A DNA stretch of 64,000 nucleotides from an uncultured Prevotellaceae bacterium. GTDB taxonomy: Bacteria > Bacteroidota > Bacteroidia > Bacteroidales > Bacteroidaceae. Below, piece after piece: positions 29,834-38,669 of the stretch (positions are counted from its first letter, which is position 1; every line of letters begins with the position of its first letter). Location of the stretch: the NCBI GenBank assembly GCA_947174945.1, contig CAMWKZ010000007.1:16866-80865 (forward strand), written 5' to 3'. The notes under the pieces were generated by a model that made no database searches, was not told the DNA's origin, and was given only the letters and a program-made list of their open reading frames with translations. The translations under genes and the position numbers were made by a program.

Positions 29834-30836
29834 CTTTCTTCCCGTCATAAGCCCACTTGTAGTAGCTTGCTCCGTGGACGAAGCCGGCTCCGAAGGCCGT
29901 CATGATGACGTTGTCACCTTTCTTGAGCAGGTGCTCATTCTCCCAGAGTGCCAGTGGAATGGTGGCTGCAGAGGTGTTGCCATAGTGCTCGATGTTGACC
30001 ATCACTCGCTCCATAGGCAGTTCCAACCGCTTGGCCACGGCCTCAATGATGCGCATATTGGCCTGATGGGGCACCACCCACTGGATGCTGTCCTTGGTCA
30101 GTCCGTTGCGCTCGGCTATCAAGGCGCAGTCGTCGCTCATGTTGGTCACGGCGTAGCGGAACACGGTGCGCCCCTCCTGATAGAGGTAGTGCAACCGATG
30201 GTCTACCGTGAAGTGGCTGGGCGGGCATACGGAGCCGCCGGCCTTCAGGTGTAGGAAAGGTAGTCCCTTGCCGTCAGCGCGAAAATAGGAGTCGAGCACA
30301 CCGATGTTCTCCTCCTCTGTACCTTCTACCAGCACGGCTGCTGCACCGTCGCCGAACAGCGGACAGGTGGCACGGTCTTTATAGTCGACCACCGACGACA
30401 TCTTGTCGGCACCTATCACGATGATTTTCTTGTAGCGACCGCACTGTATCATGGAGGCGGCCACGTCGAGCGTATAGAGGAATCCACAGCAGGCGGCCCA
30501 GAAGTCGAAGGCAAAGGCATTCTTCAGTCCGAGCTTGCCCAGCACGATGCTGGCCGTGGACGGGAACTTATAATCAGCCGTCGAGGTGGTGACGATAACG
30601 GCATCAATGGTGTCGGGGTCTACGCCCGTCTTCTGCAGCAGCTGCTTGGCGGCCTTGCGGGCCATGTAGCTGGTGCCGAGCCCCTCTTCGGTCAGGACAC
30701 GGCGCTCCTTGATGCCTATGCGCGTCATAATCCACTCGTCATTGGTGTCTACCATCCGCGACAACTCGTCGTTGTTCAGGACGTAGTCGGGCACGTAGCC
30801 ACCAATGCCGGTGATTATCGCATTGATTTTACTCAT
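29826..30836 (-). CDS. fabH: 3-oxoacyl-[ACP] synthase III
   Basis: 336 residues. It condenses acetyl-CoA with malonyl-ACP to start fatty acid synthesis. The catalytic Cys lies in [11 protein letters not shown], the His in [13 protein letters not shown] and the Asn in [11 protein letters not shown]. The N-terminal [14 protein letters not shown] segment is typical of FabH. The start codon shares one base with the rpmF stop (TAATG), indicating coupling. Confidence 0.95.
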   Translation of the reverse strand: MSKINAIITGIGGYVPDYVLNNDELSRMVDTNDEWIMTRIGIKERRVLTEEGLGTSYMARKAAKQLLQKTGVDPDTIDAVIVTTSTADYKFPSTASIVLGKLGLKNAFAFDFWAACCGFLYTLDVAASMIQCGRYKKIIVIGADKMSSVVDYKDRATCPLFGDGAAAVLVEGTEEENIGVLDSYFRADGKGLPFLHLKAGGSVCPPSHFTVDHRLHYLYQEGRTVFRYAVTNMSDDCALIAERNGLTKDSIQWVVPHQANMRIIEAVAKRLELPMERVMVNIEHYGNTSAATIPLALWENEHLLKKGDNVIMTAFGAGFVHGASYYKWAYDGKKDA

Positions 30837-31024
30837 TATTCAGCGGTTTCGTCCATTACGATGGCTATCTTGCCACGATAGTAGCCACACGTGGGGCATA
30901 CGGTGTGATACACGTGATAGGCGCCACAGTTGGGGCATACTGCCAGTGTGGGGGCTACTGCCTTGTCATGGGTACGACGCTTTGCGGTACGAGTGTTCGA
31001 TTGTCTTCTTTTAGGATGTGCCAT
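30836..31024 (-). CDS. rpmF: 50S ribosomal protein L32
   Basis: 62 residues. The L32 start [20 protein letters not shown] and a C4 zinc ribbon (CPNCG ... CPTCGYYRG) are intact, so this is the zinc-binding form. It lies between DUF177 and fabH, the arrangement widely conserved in bacteria. Confidence 0.96.
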   Translation of the reverse strand: MAHPKRRQSNTRTAKRRTHDKAVAPTLAVCPNCGAYHVYHTVCPTCGYYRGKIAIVMDETAE

Positions 31025-31046
31025 AATTTACTTACTATTTTAAGAT

Positions 31047-31580
31047 TTACATTTTACTTGTTTCCTTCAATTTCAGCAGTGCGCCCCAGCGCGGGTCTAC
31101 CGCTTCTGCCTCCTCTTCGCTGCTTCGGGCAGCGCCGCTCAGCTCTTCCAGCTTCTGCGTCATCGCTTGATTGCATTTTCCAGGTGCATGAACGTGCTTG
31201 ATGGGTATGGCCAGCATGATAAACTCGTAGACGAACCACGACGCGTCGAGCACTCCTTCGTCCTCGGCTATGGTCACGGTGTCGTCGTCCTCACTGTACG
31301 TGTCGCCCAGCTTCACCAGCAGGCGGTTCTCCGTGTCTATCGGCTGCTCCATGTCGTCCAGACAGCGGTCGCAGCTAACCGTCACGGTGCCTACGGTGTG
31401 GAACAGGAGTTCAAAGAAGCCGGTCATCTTGCGTATAGACACCGACACGTGCAACGCCCCATGCTCCAGTTGTGAGCCGTCAAGGGCTGCAAAGAAATCA
31501 TCGCTTAGGTCGAATGCAAGGCTGGTGGCCTCGTCCTTCAACGCTTTCAGGTCAATCTTATATAGCTCCTGACTACACAT
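31047..31580 (-). CDS. DUF177 (YceD) family protein
   Basis: 177 residues from MCSQELYKIDLKAL; the ORF track start 19 codons upstream lies above the promoter. The family Cys pair is in TVSCDRCLDDMEQPI and the acidic end region in VDPRWGALLKLK. YceD-family proteins are linked to 23S rRNA or ribosome assembly and almost always precede rpmF. This is the first gene of the DUF177-rpmF-fabH-era operon. Confidence 0.9.
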   Translation of the reverse strand: MCSQELYKIDLKALKDEATSLAFDLSDDFFAALDGSQLEHGALHVSVSIRKMTGFFELLFHTVGTVTVSCDRCLDDMEQPIDTENRLLVKLGDTYSEDDDTVTIAEDEGVLDASWFVYEFIMLAIPIKHVHAPGKCNQAMTQKLEELSGAARSSEEEAEAVDPRWGALLKLKETSKM

Positions 31581-31606
31581 AACGTCACTTTCTGAGAATT
31601 TGGCTG

Positions 31607-31638
31607 CAAAGGTACGAAGATTTAGGGAAATAGCCAAA
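31607..31638 (-). promoter_or_regulatory. Promoter of the DUF177-rpmF-fabH-era operon
   Basis: The minus strand has TTTG, 20 nt, TACCTTTG, one base longer in spacer than the consensus, 27 nt before the chosen ATG. Confidence 0.6.
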
Positions 31639-31646
31639 AAAAACGT

Positions 31647-32762
31647 CTACTTTTTCAGCTCGATGCGGAATGTAGTGCCTTTGCCCACCTCCGACTGCTT
31701 CACGAAGATGCGCCCGTGGTGGTACTCCTCCACGATGCGGCGCGCCAGCGACAGCCCCAGCCCCCAGCCACGCTTCTTGGTGGTGAACCCGGGGGTGAAC
31801 ACGCTGCCGATGTCTTTCTTGCGAATGCCCTTGCCCGTGTCCTGCACTTCGATGGCCACGTCGTGAGGCTCGTCCGTCAGTGTCAGCGTGATGGTCCCGC
31901 GACCCTCCATCGCGTCGACGGCATTTTTGCACAGGTTCTCGACGACCCACTCAAACAGCGACGCGTTCATCTTGACGATGACGGTATGGTCGGGCATACG
32001 GCTGATGAGCTGCACCTGACTTGACGTGCGGCGGTCCATATAGCCGACCACGTGCTCCAGCACTTCGTTCATCGAGCACTCCACAGGCTCTGGCAGCGAC
32101 CCAATCTTCGAGAATCGCTCGGCTATCAGTTGCAGCCGCTTGACGTCCTTGTCCATCTCGGGCAGCAGCTCGTCCTGCGGATATTGCTCCTTCAGCATTT
32201 CCACCCACGCCATCAAGCTGCTGACGGGTGTTCCCAGCTGGTGGGCCGTCTCCTTCGACAGTCCCACCCACACCTTGTTCTGCTCGGCACGCTTCGACGA
32301 GAGCAGGGCGAAGATGGCCACCACGACGAATATCAGCACGATGCCCAGTTGCACGTAGGGCCATGCCGACAGGCGTTTCAGCATCACCGACTCGTCGTAG
32401 CACACTATCTGCCCGTCCACCCGTATCGTGTCGCCAGCCTGCACCATGCGGCGGGCATAGCCAGCCATGCCCGTCGTGTCGGCTATGTTGCGATAGTCGG
32501 TCACCTCGCCCTCTTCGTTCAGCACGATAACGGGAATGGTGTTGTTGCCCTCCATCACGCTCAGCACCAGCGTCAGGTCGGTCTCGTTGTCGGCAGCGTT
32601 CAGGGCGTGCAGTGCCTGTGCCCATACCTCCATGCGGTTGCGCTCCTCCTTCGACAGGTCGCGCACCAGAAAGTGGGATATCAGCAGCGACGCTACGGCG
32701 ATAATCACCGCAGCCGCCATGAGCACTATCTTGATACGTCTTATCTGGTCAGTCCACTGCAT
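31647..32762 (-). CDS. Orphan sensor histidine kinase
   Basis: 371 residues. TM1 (about 11-31), a short periplasmic sensor region with VLSVMEGNNTIPVIVLNEEGEV (about 35-130), TM2 (about 135-157), then a HisKA/HATPase core. The H-box is KETAHQLGTPVSSLMAWVEM, with the phospho-acceptor His at about residue 172. N-box NLCKNAVDAM, G1 DTGKGI and G2 GWGLGLSLARRIV are all present. The HQLGTP H-box is typical of a Bacteroidetes kinase group. No response regulator is adjacent, so the partner is unknown. It ends just upstream of the DUF177 promoter. Confidence 0.9.
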   Translation of the reverse strand: MQWTDQIRRIKIVLMAAAVIIAVASLLISHFLVRDLSKEERNRMEVWAQALHALNAADNETDLTLVLSVMEGNNTIPVIVLNEEGEVTDYRNIADTTGMAGYARRMVQAGDTIRVDGQIVCYDESVMLKRLSAWPYVQLGIVLIFVVVAIFALLSSKRAEQNKVWVGLSKETAHQLGTPVSSLMAWVEMLKEQYPQDELLPEMDKDVKRLQLIAERFSKIGSLPEPVECSMNEVLEHVVGYMDRRTSSQVQLISRMPDHTVIVKMNASLFEWVVENLCKNAVDAMEGRGTITLTLTDEPHDVAIEVQDTGKGIRKKDIGSVFTPGFTTKKRGWGLGLSLARRIVEEYHHGRIFVKQSEVGKGTTFRIELKK

Positions 32763-32815
32763 ACACTATATAAACGGGCACACAGCCGGATTATTATCCA
32801 CGGCAACAGGAAAAC

Positions 32816-33481
32816 TCACCGCAGCAGACGGGCCAACTGCTGTTCGGTGGCGGTAGGCAGCGTGCGTCGCAGGTGCGACATCATCCGCCCGTATGATGCC
32901 TCTGCCGAGCGACCGGGCTGGCAGGCATCGCGACCGTAGAGCTGCTCGGGCGTGGTCAGCAGCGACCATCCCCAGCCATACGCCTTGCCGTGCTTGTCGT
33001 GCGGATACACAAAATCACCCGTCACTATGCGGCAGTCCATCTGCAGGCGCGTCACATAGCCGTCAAACCTGCCGCGCATCTTCGGCCCCGTAAAGCCACA
33101 TGCCGCCCGCAGCTTACGGGTAATCATGCTACCCTGCTCACGCAGCGTGAAGAGTATCGCCTCCTCTACCGACCCCTCGGCAGGCTCCGCACTCTTGCTA
33201 CGACGGTAGTTACAGAAGTCGGGCCACCACTCGTGGCTGACAAACCCAGCCTTCCCGGCAAAGAACTTGCCATACGCACAGTTGCCCTCGGCAATTATCT
33301 GCTCCTTCCATTTCCACATCGGCCAGTCCCATCCCCCATCAGGCAGAATCACATAGCGGCAGTCGTCGTCCACCATCTCGTCAGCCGAGAAACCGTCTAT
33401 CCCCACCCCCATCAAGGGCAGGAACCCCACCTGCTGGATTCGCTCCATCAACTGCGCCGCCGTATATATTGCCGTCTCCAT
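32816..33481 (-). CDS. AlkZ-related protein (winged-helix, DNA glycosylase-like)
   Basis: 221 residues from METAIYTAAQLMERIQQVGFLPL; the ORF track start adds 33 residues that include a promoter box. The sequence has GVGIDGFSADEM, WDWPMWKWKEQI, AYGKFFAGKAGFVSHEWWPDFCNYRR and LYGRD near the end. These phrases match what I recall of the small AlkZ-related family in Firmicutes and Bacteroidetes, related in part to AlkZ/YcaQ glycosylases. Enzyme activity for the short family is not established. Single gene, same strand as its neighbours. Confidence 0.7.
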   Translation of the reverse strand: METAIYTAAQLMERIQQVGFLPLMGVGIDGFSADEMVDDDCRYVILPDGGWDWPMWKWKEQIIAEGNCAYGKFFAGKAGFVSHEWWPDFCNYRRSKSAEPAEGSVEEAILFTLREQGSMITRKLRAACGFTGPKMRGRFDGYVTRLQMDCRIVTGDFVYPHDKHGKAYGWGWSLLTTPEQLYGRDACQPGRSAEASYGRMMSHLRRTLPTATEQQLARLLR

Positions 33482-33522
33482 ATCCGAGTATTTCCAAAAC
33501 GAGAGCACCGAAATGCGTAGTG

Positions 33523-33530
33523 CAAAGATA
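33523..33530 (-). promoter_or_regulatory. -7 box of the AlkZ-related gene
   Basis: TATCTTTG on the minus strand, 42 nt before the chosen ATG. It lies inside the ORF-track N-terminal extension and argues against that extension. Confidence 0.45.
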
Positions 33531-33723
33531 CAAAAAAACAGAGCCAAATGCAAGCTTTTCGCCATATTTCTGCGTAGCAATCTTTACGACAGCAGCCCCC
33601 CCTCTGAAGCCCCCACGATACCAATGAGCTATGAAACACCCATGCCGCTCATACCGCCGCCCCAAAACGAAGCCTCTATGACGGCATGAGCTAAATCACC
33701 CTGTCAGCAGGAACAACGGCACG

Positions 33724-33767
33724 GACTGGGGTTGCATCATGTGCCGACGCGTTTCGCATCACGTCCC
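33724..33767. repeat. 22-bp repeat, family A, 2 units
   Basis: Two adjacent 22-bp units read on the minus strand (33746-33767, 33724-33745). They contain GTGATGCGAAACGCGTCGGC and continue GGCACATGATGC, the same core as the 19.1 kb array. They lie between the LRR gene and the AlkZ-related gene. The rest of 33531-33780 shows only an inverted repeat CATGCCG/CGGCATG and no gene. Confidence 0.8.
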
Positions 33768-33769
33768 AA

Positions 33770-33800
33770 CAAAAACAGGAGCGGTTCCGTACAGAACCGC
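33770..33800 (-). terminator. Terminator after the LRR protein gene
   Basis: A 7-bp perfect stem GCGGTTC/GAACCGC with a 6-nt loop, followed on the minus strand by TCCTGTTTTTG. Confidence 0.65.
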
Positions 33801-33818
33801 CCCGCTAAGTTTGTGTCC

Positions 33819-35501
33819 TTATTTCACGAACACTTTGCGACCACTAATGATGTTGATGCCCTTCTGCGGAGCTGCCAGACGCTGGCCTCGCAAGTTATAG
33901 ACGGGTGCATTCTTACTACTTTCCGTCCTGATGTCGTCTATGACTGAAGGCGTGTCATCGCTGCCTTCATATTCTTGCCACCAATCAGGAGCATACTCAT
34001 ATAAAGCTATCCATCCTTTTTCTTTTGCAGCCTTAACCTGTTCTTTAGTACATACATTTTTTTCATCCGATGACAAAAGAGAATAGACCCGAAATTCACA
34101 GCCCCAACGTATTGGTAAAGATTTGATGAGATTATCCATAGAAATCCCTTTTATTTGGTTACTATAACAATATAGTAGATTCAATGATGTACACCCAGAA
34201 ATATTTATAGTCGTCAGTTGATTGTAACTACAAAATAAATGTTGCAACACAGCATTATCTGATACATCTAATGTTGTCAACTGATTATCGTGACAATACA
34301 AGACTTCTAATGCGTTTGAAACATGCAAAGCAGTCAACTGATTATTGTTACATCTCAAATCCCACAAACTAGTACACCCCGAAACATCTAAAGTAGTCAA
34401 CTGGTTGTTGTAGCAATTCAGCCTAAGCAATACGCTCTTCTTTGGAACATCCAAAGTTGTCAGCTGGTTGTTGCAACAATCCAGAAATCCCAATGCTATA
34501 TTCTTTGAAACGTCTAATACTTTCAGCTGGTTATTGTAACAGTCCACCCACCACAATGCTGTATTCTTTGAAATATCCAAAGACATTAGTTGATTACCTT
34601 GACAAAACAACACAGCCAATGCAATATTCTTTGAAACATCCAATGCTGTCAGCTGGTTGTAGGCACAACTCAGATAGGCCAATGCGGTGTTCTTTGAAAC
34701 ATCCAATGCTGTCAGGTGGTTGCTGCTACAATCCAGTTCTGTCAATGCAATACACCCTGAAACATCCAAAGTCGTCAACTGGTTGCTATTACAATCCAAT
34801 TTAGTCAATGCTGTACACCAAGAAACATCCAAAGTTGTCAGCTGAATGCCATTAACCTGCAATATTGTCAATGCAGTACACCTTGAAGCATCTAAAATTA
34901 TCAATGGATTGTCGCGACACTCCAGCTCAATCAATGCAATATTTTTTGAAACATCCAGAGCTGTTAATTGGTTATGGTCACAATATAGTGTTTCCAATAA
35001 GATATTTTTTGAAACATCCAAAGCTGTCAATTGGTTGCTACTACAATCCAATTTAGTCAATGCAATATTCTTTGAAACATCCAAAGTCGTCAGCTGGTTA
35101 CTCCAACAATCCAGCGTAGTCAATTTGGTGTTCCCCGAAACATCCAAAGATGTCAGGTTATTACCGCGACACTCCAACCAAGTCAATGCAATATTCTTTG
35201 AAATATTCAATACCGTCAGTTGGTTGTAGCTACAATATAGCTCAACTAATGCAACAAAATATTCTATTCCTTGAAGTGAACCAATCTCTCTGTATTCTAC
35301 ATTCAATGTTGTAATATTCTTGATTTCATCCTCAGTCAACTTCCCATCTTCACCATAATCCTGCTCGAATAGGTAGTTGCGGAAGTTCTCATCAGGGAAG
35401 TTTTTGGCGTTGATTACTACGTCACCGGCTGCACGGGCTACCTGTGGCAGGAAAGCCACTGCCATACACACAAATAATACTTTAAATAATCGTTGTTTCA
35501 T
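33819..35501 (-). CDS. Secreted leucine-rich repeat protein with Cys ladder
   Basis: 560 residues from MKQRLFKVLFVCMAVAFLPQ; the ORF track adds 11 residues. After the signal peptide and an N-cap (VVINAKNFPDENFRNYLFEQ, common to Bacteroidetes surface LRR proteins) come 18 tandem 21-residue repeats. The pattern is L.C..NQLT.LDVSKN.AL (about residues 80-460). A Cys stands at the same position in 17 of 18 repeats; the seventh has Val. The end PVYNLRGQRL..KG...SGRKVFV is a Prevotella surface-protein tail. Such LRRs usually bind proteins or glycans outside the cell. The DNA also repeats with a 63-bp period, which favours repeat-number change. A structured RNA candidate lies upstream. Confidence 0.9.
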   Translation of the reverse strand: MKQRLFKVLFVCMAVAFLPQVARAAGDVVINAKNFPDENFRNYLFEQDYGEDGKLTEDEIKNITTLNVEYREIGSLQGIEYFVALVELYCSYNQLTVLNISKNIALTWLECRGNNLTSLDVSGNTKLTTLDCWSNQLTTLDVSKNIALTKLDCSSNQLTALDVSKNILLETLYCDHNQLTALDVSKNIALIELECRDNPLIILDASRCTALTILQVNGIQLTTLDVSWCTALTKLDCNSNQLTTLDVSGCIALTELDCSSNHLTALDVSKNTALAYLSCAYNQLTALDVSKNIALAVLFCQGNQLMSLDISKNTALWWVDCYNNQLKVLDVSKNIALGFLDCCNNQLTTLDVPKKSVLLRLNCYNNQLTTLDVSGCTSLWDLRCNNNQLTALHVSNALEVLYCHDNQLTTLDVSDNAVLQHLFCSYNQLTTINISGCTSLNLLYCYSNQIKGISMDNLIKSLPIRWGCEFRVYSLLSSDEKNVCTKEQVKAAKEKGWIALYEYAPDWWQEYEGSDDTPSVIDDIRTESSKNAPVYNLRGQRLAAPQKGINIISGRKVFVK

Positions 35502-35542
35502 CGTTCTAATGATTTGAAACGAAAAAGGCGCCAACCATTCGA

Positions 35543-35690
35543 TTGCTTATTCTCATTCTTAGGTTACCGGCAAGTGACCATGCACGTAAACAAGCAAGAA
35601 CAGTTCACGCCCAACGGACGTGAACCTTCTAAACTGCTTGCTCTCAGCTACGAATATTGGCGGTATTCAAGAATGAGAGAACAAGAGCAG
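35543..35690. ncRNA. Rod-like structured RNA candidate (6S-like shape)
   Basis: About 140 nt fold into one rod. The closing helix is CTCATTCTT/AAGAATGAG extended by GGTTACCGGCAA/TTGGCGGTATTC with few mismatches. Then come two unpaired flanks of about 16 nt, an inner helix AAGCAAG/CTTGCT, and a terminal hairpin GTTCACG/CGTGAAC with loop CCCAACGGA. Closing stem, central bubble and terminal stem resemble 6S RNA, but it could also be the leader of the LRR gene, whose ATG is 48 nt to the left. Strand is not determined; no consensus promoter seen. Confidence 0.35.
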
Positions 35691-35971
35691 AAAGCTCAAG
35701 TTATATTAAGTAAGTACGAGTGGAGGGTACGACGCACAATTCCATTGTCGTTAATTGTTTAGTTTGTCTCTTTTCCCTCTTGGGAGTGCCTCGCTGAGCG
35801 ACGGCTACGCCTCCCTATTGTCATTGCGTACTGTCTGTTTCTTACTTTTTACTTTTAGGGGTTATACATGATGTGAATTATCTTATTCTGCTTGCAAAAG
35901 TAAGCATAATCTTCGTAACAGCCAAATGTTCCTACTGAATTTTCTTGGCCCTTGCGTATGGGCGATATGTG

Positions 35972-36081
35972 GGTTACGATTGGTTTACAGGAAGAAACCA
36001 GTGGTTTCTCCGTAGGAAACCATCGGTTTCTCGCGCGGCAACCAATGGTTTCTGCCGAGGAACCCAATGGTTTCTTTTGGG
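35972..36081. repeat. 22-bp tandem array, family B, 4 to 5 units
   Basis: Units start at 35994, 36016, 36038 and 36060, with a degenerate unit at 35972. The core is the dyad GAAACCANTGGTTTC followed by a 7-nt variable linker. It lies downstream of the tRNA-Arg terminator. All frames stay open through it, creating short spurious ORFs. Confidence 0.92.
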
Positions 36082-36145
36082 GAAACGTTTATGTTGGCTG
36101 TATGGGGGATGTTTTTCGGGGGAATTGGCGTTCTGTATGCCCTAT

Positions 36146-36185
36146 AAAAAAGTGGGGACGGAACCTGCACAGAACCGTCCCCACT
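36146..36185 (-). terminator. Terminator after tRNA-Arg
   Basis: A 10-bp perfect GC-rich stem (GTGGGGACGG / CCGTCCCCAC) followed on the minus strand by TTTTTT, 15 nt past the tRNA end. Confidence 0.85.
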
Positions 36186-36199
36186 GAGCTTGTAGCTGG

Positions 36200-36276
36200 T
36201 GGTGATTCCGTCGGGATTCGAACCCGAGACCCACAGCTTAGAAGGCTGTTGCTCTATCCAGCTGAGCTACGGAACC
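36200..36276 (-). tRNA. tRNA-Arg (anticodon UCU)
   Basis: Cloverleaf on the minus strand: acceptor GGTTCCG/CGGAATC, D-arm GCTCAGCTGGATAGAGC, anticodon stem ACAGC/GCTGT with loop CTTCTAA (anticodon TCT), and T-arm CGGGTTCGAATCCCG. Discriminator A is followed by an encoded CCA (36200-36202). Confidence 0.96.
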
Positions 36277-36293
36277 TGACCATTATCGGGGTG

Positions 36294-36363
36294 CAAAGGT
36301 ACGAAATAAAATAGGAAATAAGAAAGAAAAAAGAAAAAATATAAGAATTATTTGCTAATTTTG
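36294..36363. promoter_or_regulatory. Divergent -7 boxes for tRNA-Arg and the methyltransferase
   Basis: Minus strand TACCTTTG at 36294-36301 (tRNA) and plus strand TAATTTTG at 36356-36363 (methyltransferase gene, ATG 11 nt later). Neither has a good -33 TTTG. Confidence 0.45.
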
Positions 36364-36373
36364 CAGGCTGAAT

Positions 36374-37174
36374 ATGGCTATTATTGAGATTACGACACTG
36401 GAGCAAAGGGGTGTGGAGGTGTTTAGCACCCTGACGGAGGCGCAGTTGCGCATGGAGCTGGAGCCGCGGAAGGGACTGTTTATTGCAGAAAGCCCGAAGG
36501 TTATCCGTGTGGCACTGGATGCCGGATGGGAGCCTACCGCCCTACTCTGCGAACAGCGGCATATTGAGGGCGATGCCCGCGACATCATTGAGCGGGCGGG
36601 CGACATTCCCGTCTATACGGGCAGTCGCGAGCTGTTGGCTCAACTGACGGGCTACACGCTGACACGCGGTGTGCTGTGCGCCATGCGCCGCAAGCCTGCG
36701 CCCCTGCTGGAGGACGTGGTGAGGAATGCCCGCCGCATTGTGGTGATTGAGGCTGTGACGGACACGACCAACATTGGAGCCATATTCCGCTCGGCAGCGG
36801 CCCTTGGCATTGATGCCGTGGTGCTGACCCGCGACTCGTGCGACCCGCTGAATCGTCGGGCCGTGCGCGTATCGATGGGCAGCGTGTTCCTTGTCCCTTG
36901 GACGTGGCTCGACGGCCCCGTCAATGCGTCGTTGCAGCAACTTGGTTTCAAGACGGCGGCTATGGCACTGAGCGATAATTCCATCCCACTCGACGACCCG
37001 CAGTTGGGTCAAGAGCCCCGACTGGCCATCATCATGGGGACAGAAGGAGACGGACTGCCCCAGCGCACCATCAGCGAGGCCGACTATACGGTGCGCATTC
37101 CGATGGCGCACGGGGTCGATTCGCTCAATGTGGCGGCTGCCGCTGCCGTGGCCTTCTGGCAATTACGAAAGTGA
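36374..37174 (+). CDS. TrmH/SpoU-family RNA methyltransferase
   Basis: 266 residues. An N-terminal substrate-binding domain (EPRKGLFIAESPKVIRVALDAG) precedes the SPOUT catalytic domain. Motif 1 is TTNIGAIFRSAAALGIDAVVL, motif 2 LAIIMGTEGDGL and motif 3 IPMAHGVDSLNVAAAAAV, forming the knotted SAM site. It likely makes a 2'-O-methyl ribose in rRNA or tRNA; the exact target cannot be told. Its 3' end overlaps the nhaC-like gene tail to tail by 12 bp. Confidence 0.9.
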   Translation: MAIIEITTLEQRGVEVFSTLTEAQLRMELEPRKGLFIAESPKVIRVALDAGWEPTALLCEQRHIEGDARDIIERAGDIPVYTGSRELLAQLTGYTLTRGVLCAMRRKPAPLLEDVVRNARRIVVIEAVTDTTNIGAIFRSAAALGIDAVVLTRDSCDPLNRRAVRVSMGSVFLVPWTWLDGPVNASLQQLGFKTAAMALSDNSIPLDDPQLGQEPRLAIIMGTEGDGLPQRTISEADYTVRIPMAHGVDSLNVAAAAAVAFWQLRK

Positions 37175-38596
37175 TGGCTGCTTTCTTACAATCTTCCACC
37201 CTATGGCAGCCATCAAGATGCTCATCAGGGGACTTAGCAGGTTAAAGAAACAATAGGGCAGATAGGTCAGCGTGGGCACTCCCAACACCGTGGCCTGCGT
37301 CATGCCGCACGTGTTCCACGGAATCAGCACGGAGGTGACGGTGGCCGAATCTTCGCAAGTACGGCTCAACAGGCGCGACTCATAGCCCTGTGCGCCATAC
37401 ACCTCTTTATATACGTCAGCCGTCAGCACGATGGAGATAAACTGGTCGCCCGTGGCAATGTTCAGGAAGATACCCGTGCCTACCGTCGATGTCACCAGTG
37501 ACACCCGGTTGCGCACCCAGCGTACAATGACCTGCGTCAGGCTCTCAATCATGCCACTGGCCACCATTGCAGCGCCAAAGCACATGGCGCACAGGATGAG
37601 CCAGATGGTGTTCAGCATACCAGCCATGCCGCCCGTAGATATGAGTTCGTTGAGCGAAGCATCGCCCGTATCGACAGCCGTCGGCCCATAGTAGGTCATG
37701 GCCAGCCCACGGGTCAGCGAGGCGTTGCCTGCTATTTCGCACAGCACATGAGGCTGCAACACGAGTGCCACCAGTCCGGCCATCAGCGAAGAGACGAACA
37801 GCACGATGAGCGACGAGACGCGGCGGGCTATCAGCATGCCCGTCAGCACGGGCACCAGCAGTGTCCACAGGGATATATGAAACGTGCGGGAAAGTCCGTC
37901 GATGTATTGTTGCACATCCACCTTAACGCCACCGCTACCGCCAATCCCTGCCACAAAGAAAATGACAAGGGTAATCAGGAAGGTGGGTATCGTGGTGAAC
38001 ATCATATAGCGGATGTGCTCAAAAAGGTCGGTTCCCGTCGACGAGGAGGCAAGGATGGTGGTATCGCTCAGCGGCGACATCTTGTCGCCAAAGTAAGCAC
38101 CTGAGACAATGGCACCTGCCGTCCATGCTTCGGAAATGCCCAGCGCATGACCAATACCCAGCAGGGCTACGCCTATGGTTGCTATCGTGGTCCACGAACT
38201 GCCCGACAGCAGCGACACCAGCGCACAGATGACACAGGTGGAAACCAAGAAGAACTGAGGTGACATAATCTGCACCCCGTAGTAAATCAGCGTAGGCACA
38301 ATGCCGCTAATCATCCACGAGCCCGACAGCATACCCACGCACAGCAGAATCAACAACGTGACGGACACTTCGCCTATCGTCGCCTTCATCTGTTCCTCGA
38401 AGGTGCGCCAAGGCACCCGATAGATGCCCATCGAGATTGCCACACAGACGGCAGTGCCCATCAGCAAAGCCATCTGACTGCCTCCGCTGAGTGAGTCGCT
38501 GCCAAACAGCGTGATAACAATGGCCAAGAAGACAATCAGTACCACGACGGGTATGACTGCGATAAGAGGATGCGGGTTAAGTCTTGTCTGTTTCAT
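37163..38596 (-). CDS. nhaC: Na+/H+ antiporter NhaC family
   Basis: 477 residues from MKQTRLNPHPLIAVIPVVV; the ORF track adds 29 residues beyond a TATCTTCG near-promoter. It has about 11-12 hydrophobic segments. NhaC hallmarks: SGSWMISGIVPTLIYYG, SSWTTIATIGVALLGIG, GAYFGDKMSPLSDTTILASS and NTCGMTQATVLGVPTL. It exchanges sodium for protons at the inner membrane. It lies next to the Rnf operon, which can pump Na+ or H+; the link is suggestive only, since a terminator separates them. Confidence 0.9.
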   Translation of the reverse strand: MKQTRLNPHPLIAVIPVVVLIVFLAIVITLFGSDSLSGGSQMALLMGTAVCVAISMGIYRVPWRTFEEQMKATIGEVSVTLLILLCVGMLSGSWMISGIVPTLIYYGVQIMSPQFFLVSTCVICALVSLLSGSSWTTIATIGVALLGIGHALGISEAWTAGAIVSGAYFGDKMSPLSDTTILASSSTGTDLFEHIRYMMFTTIPTFLITLVIFFVAGIGGSGGVKVDVQQYIDGLSRTFHISLWTLLVPVLTGMLIARRVSSLIVLFVSSLMAGLVALVLQPHVLCEIAGNASLTRGLAMTYYGPTAVDTGDASLNELISTGGMAGMLNTIWLILCAMCFGAAMVASGMIESLTQVIVRWVRNRVSLVTSTVGTGIFLNIATGDQFISIVLTADVYKEVYGAQGYESRLLSRTCEDSATVTSVLIPWNTCGMTQATVLGVPTLTYLPYCFFNLLSPLMSILMAAIGWKIVRKQPSLS

Positions 38597-38611
38597 GGTG
38601 GCGAAGATACA

Positions 38612-38646
38612 AAGAAAAAATGGAACTGCCAAGCGACAGTTCCACT
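38612..38646 (-). terminator. Terminator after the rnf operon
   Basis: A 7-bp stem GGAACTG/CAGTTCC with an 8-nt loop, followed on the minus strand by ATTTTTTC, 24 nt after the rnfA stop. Confidence 0.75.
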
Positions 38647-38669
38647 TTTCTATGATTAGCGGTGTATTC

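Noticed and set aside
33732-33947. 71-residue plus-strand ORF
   Set aside because: Made of repeat, terminator and antisense LRR sequence.
35945-36187. 80-residue ORF through the family B array
   Set aside because: Arises because the array lacks stops; no protein-like features.
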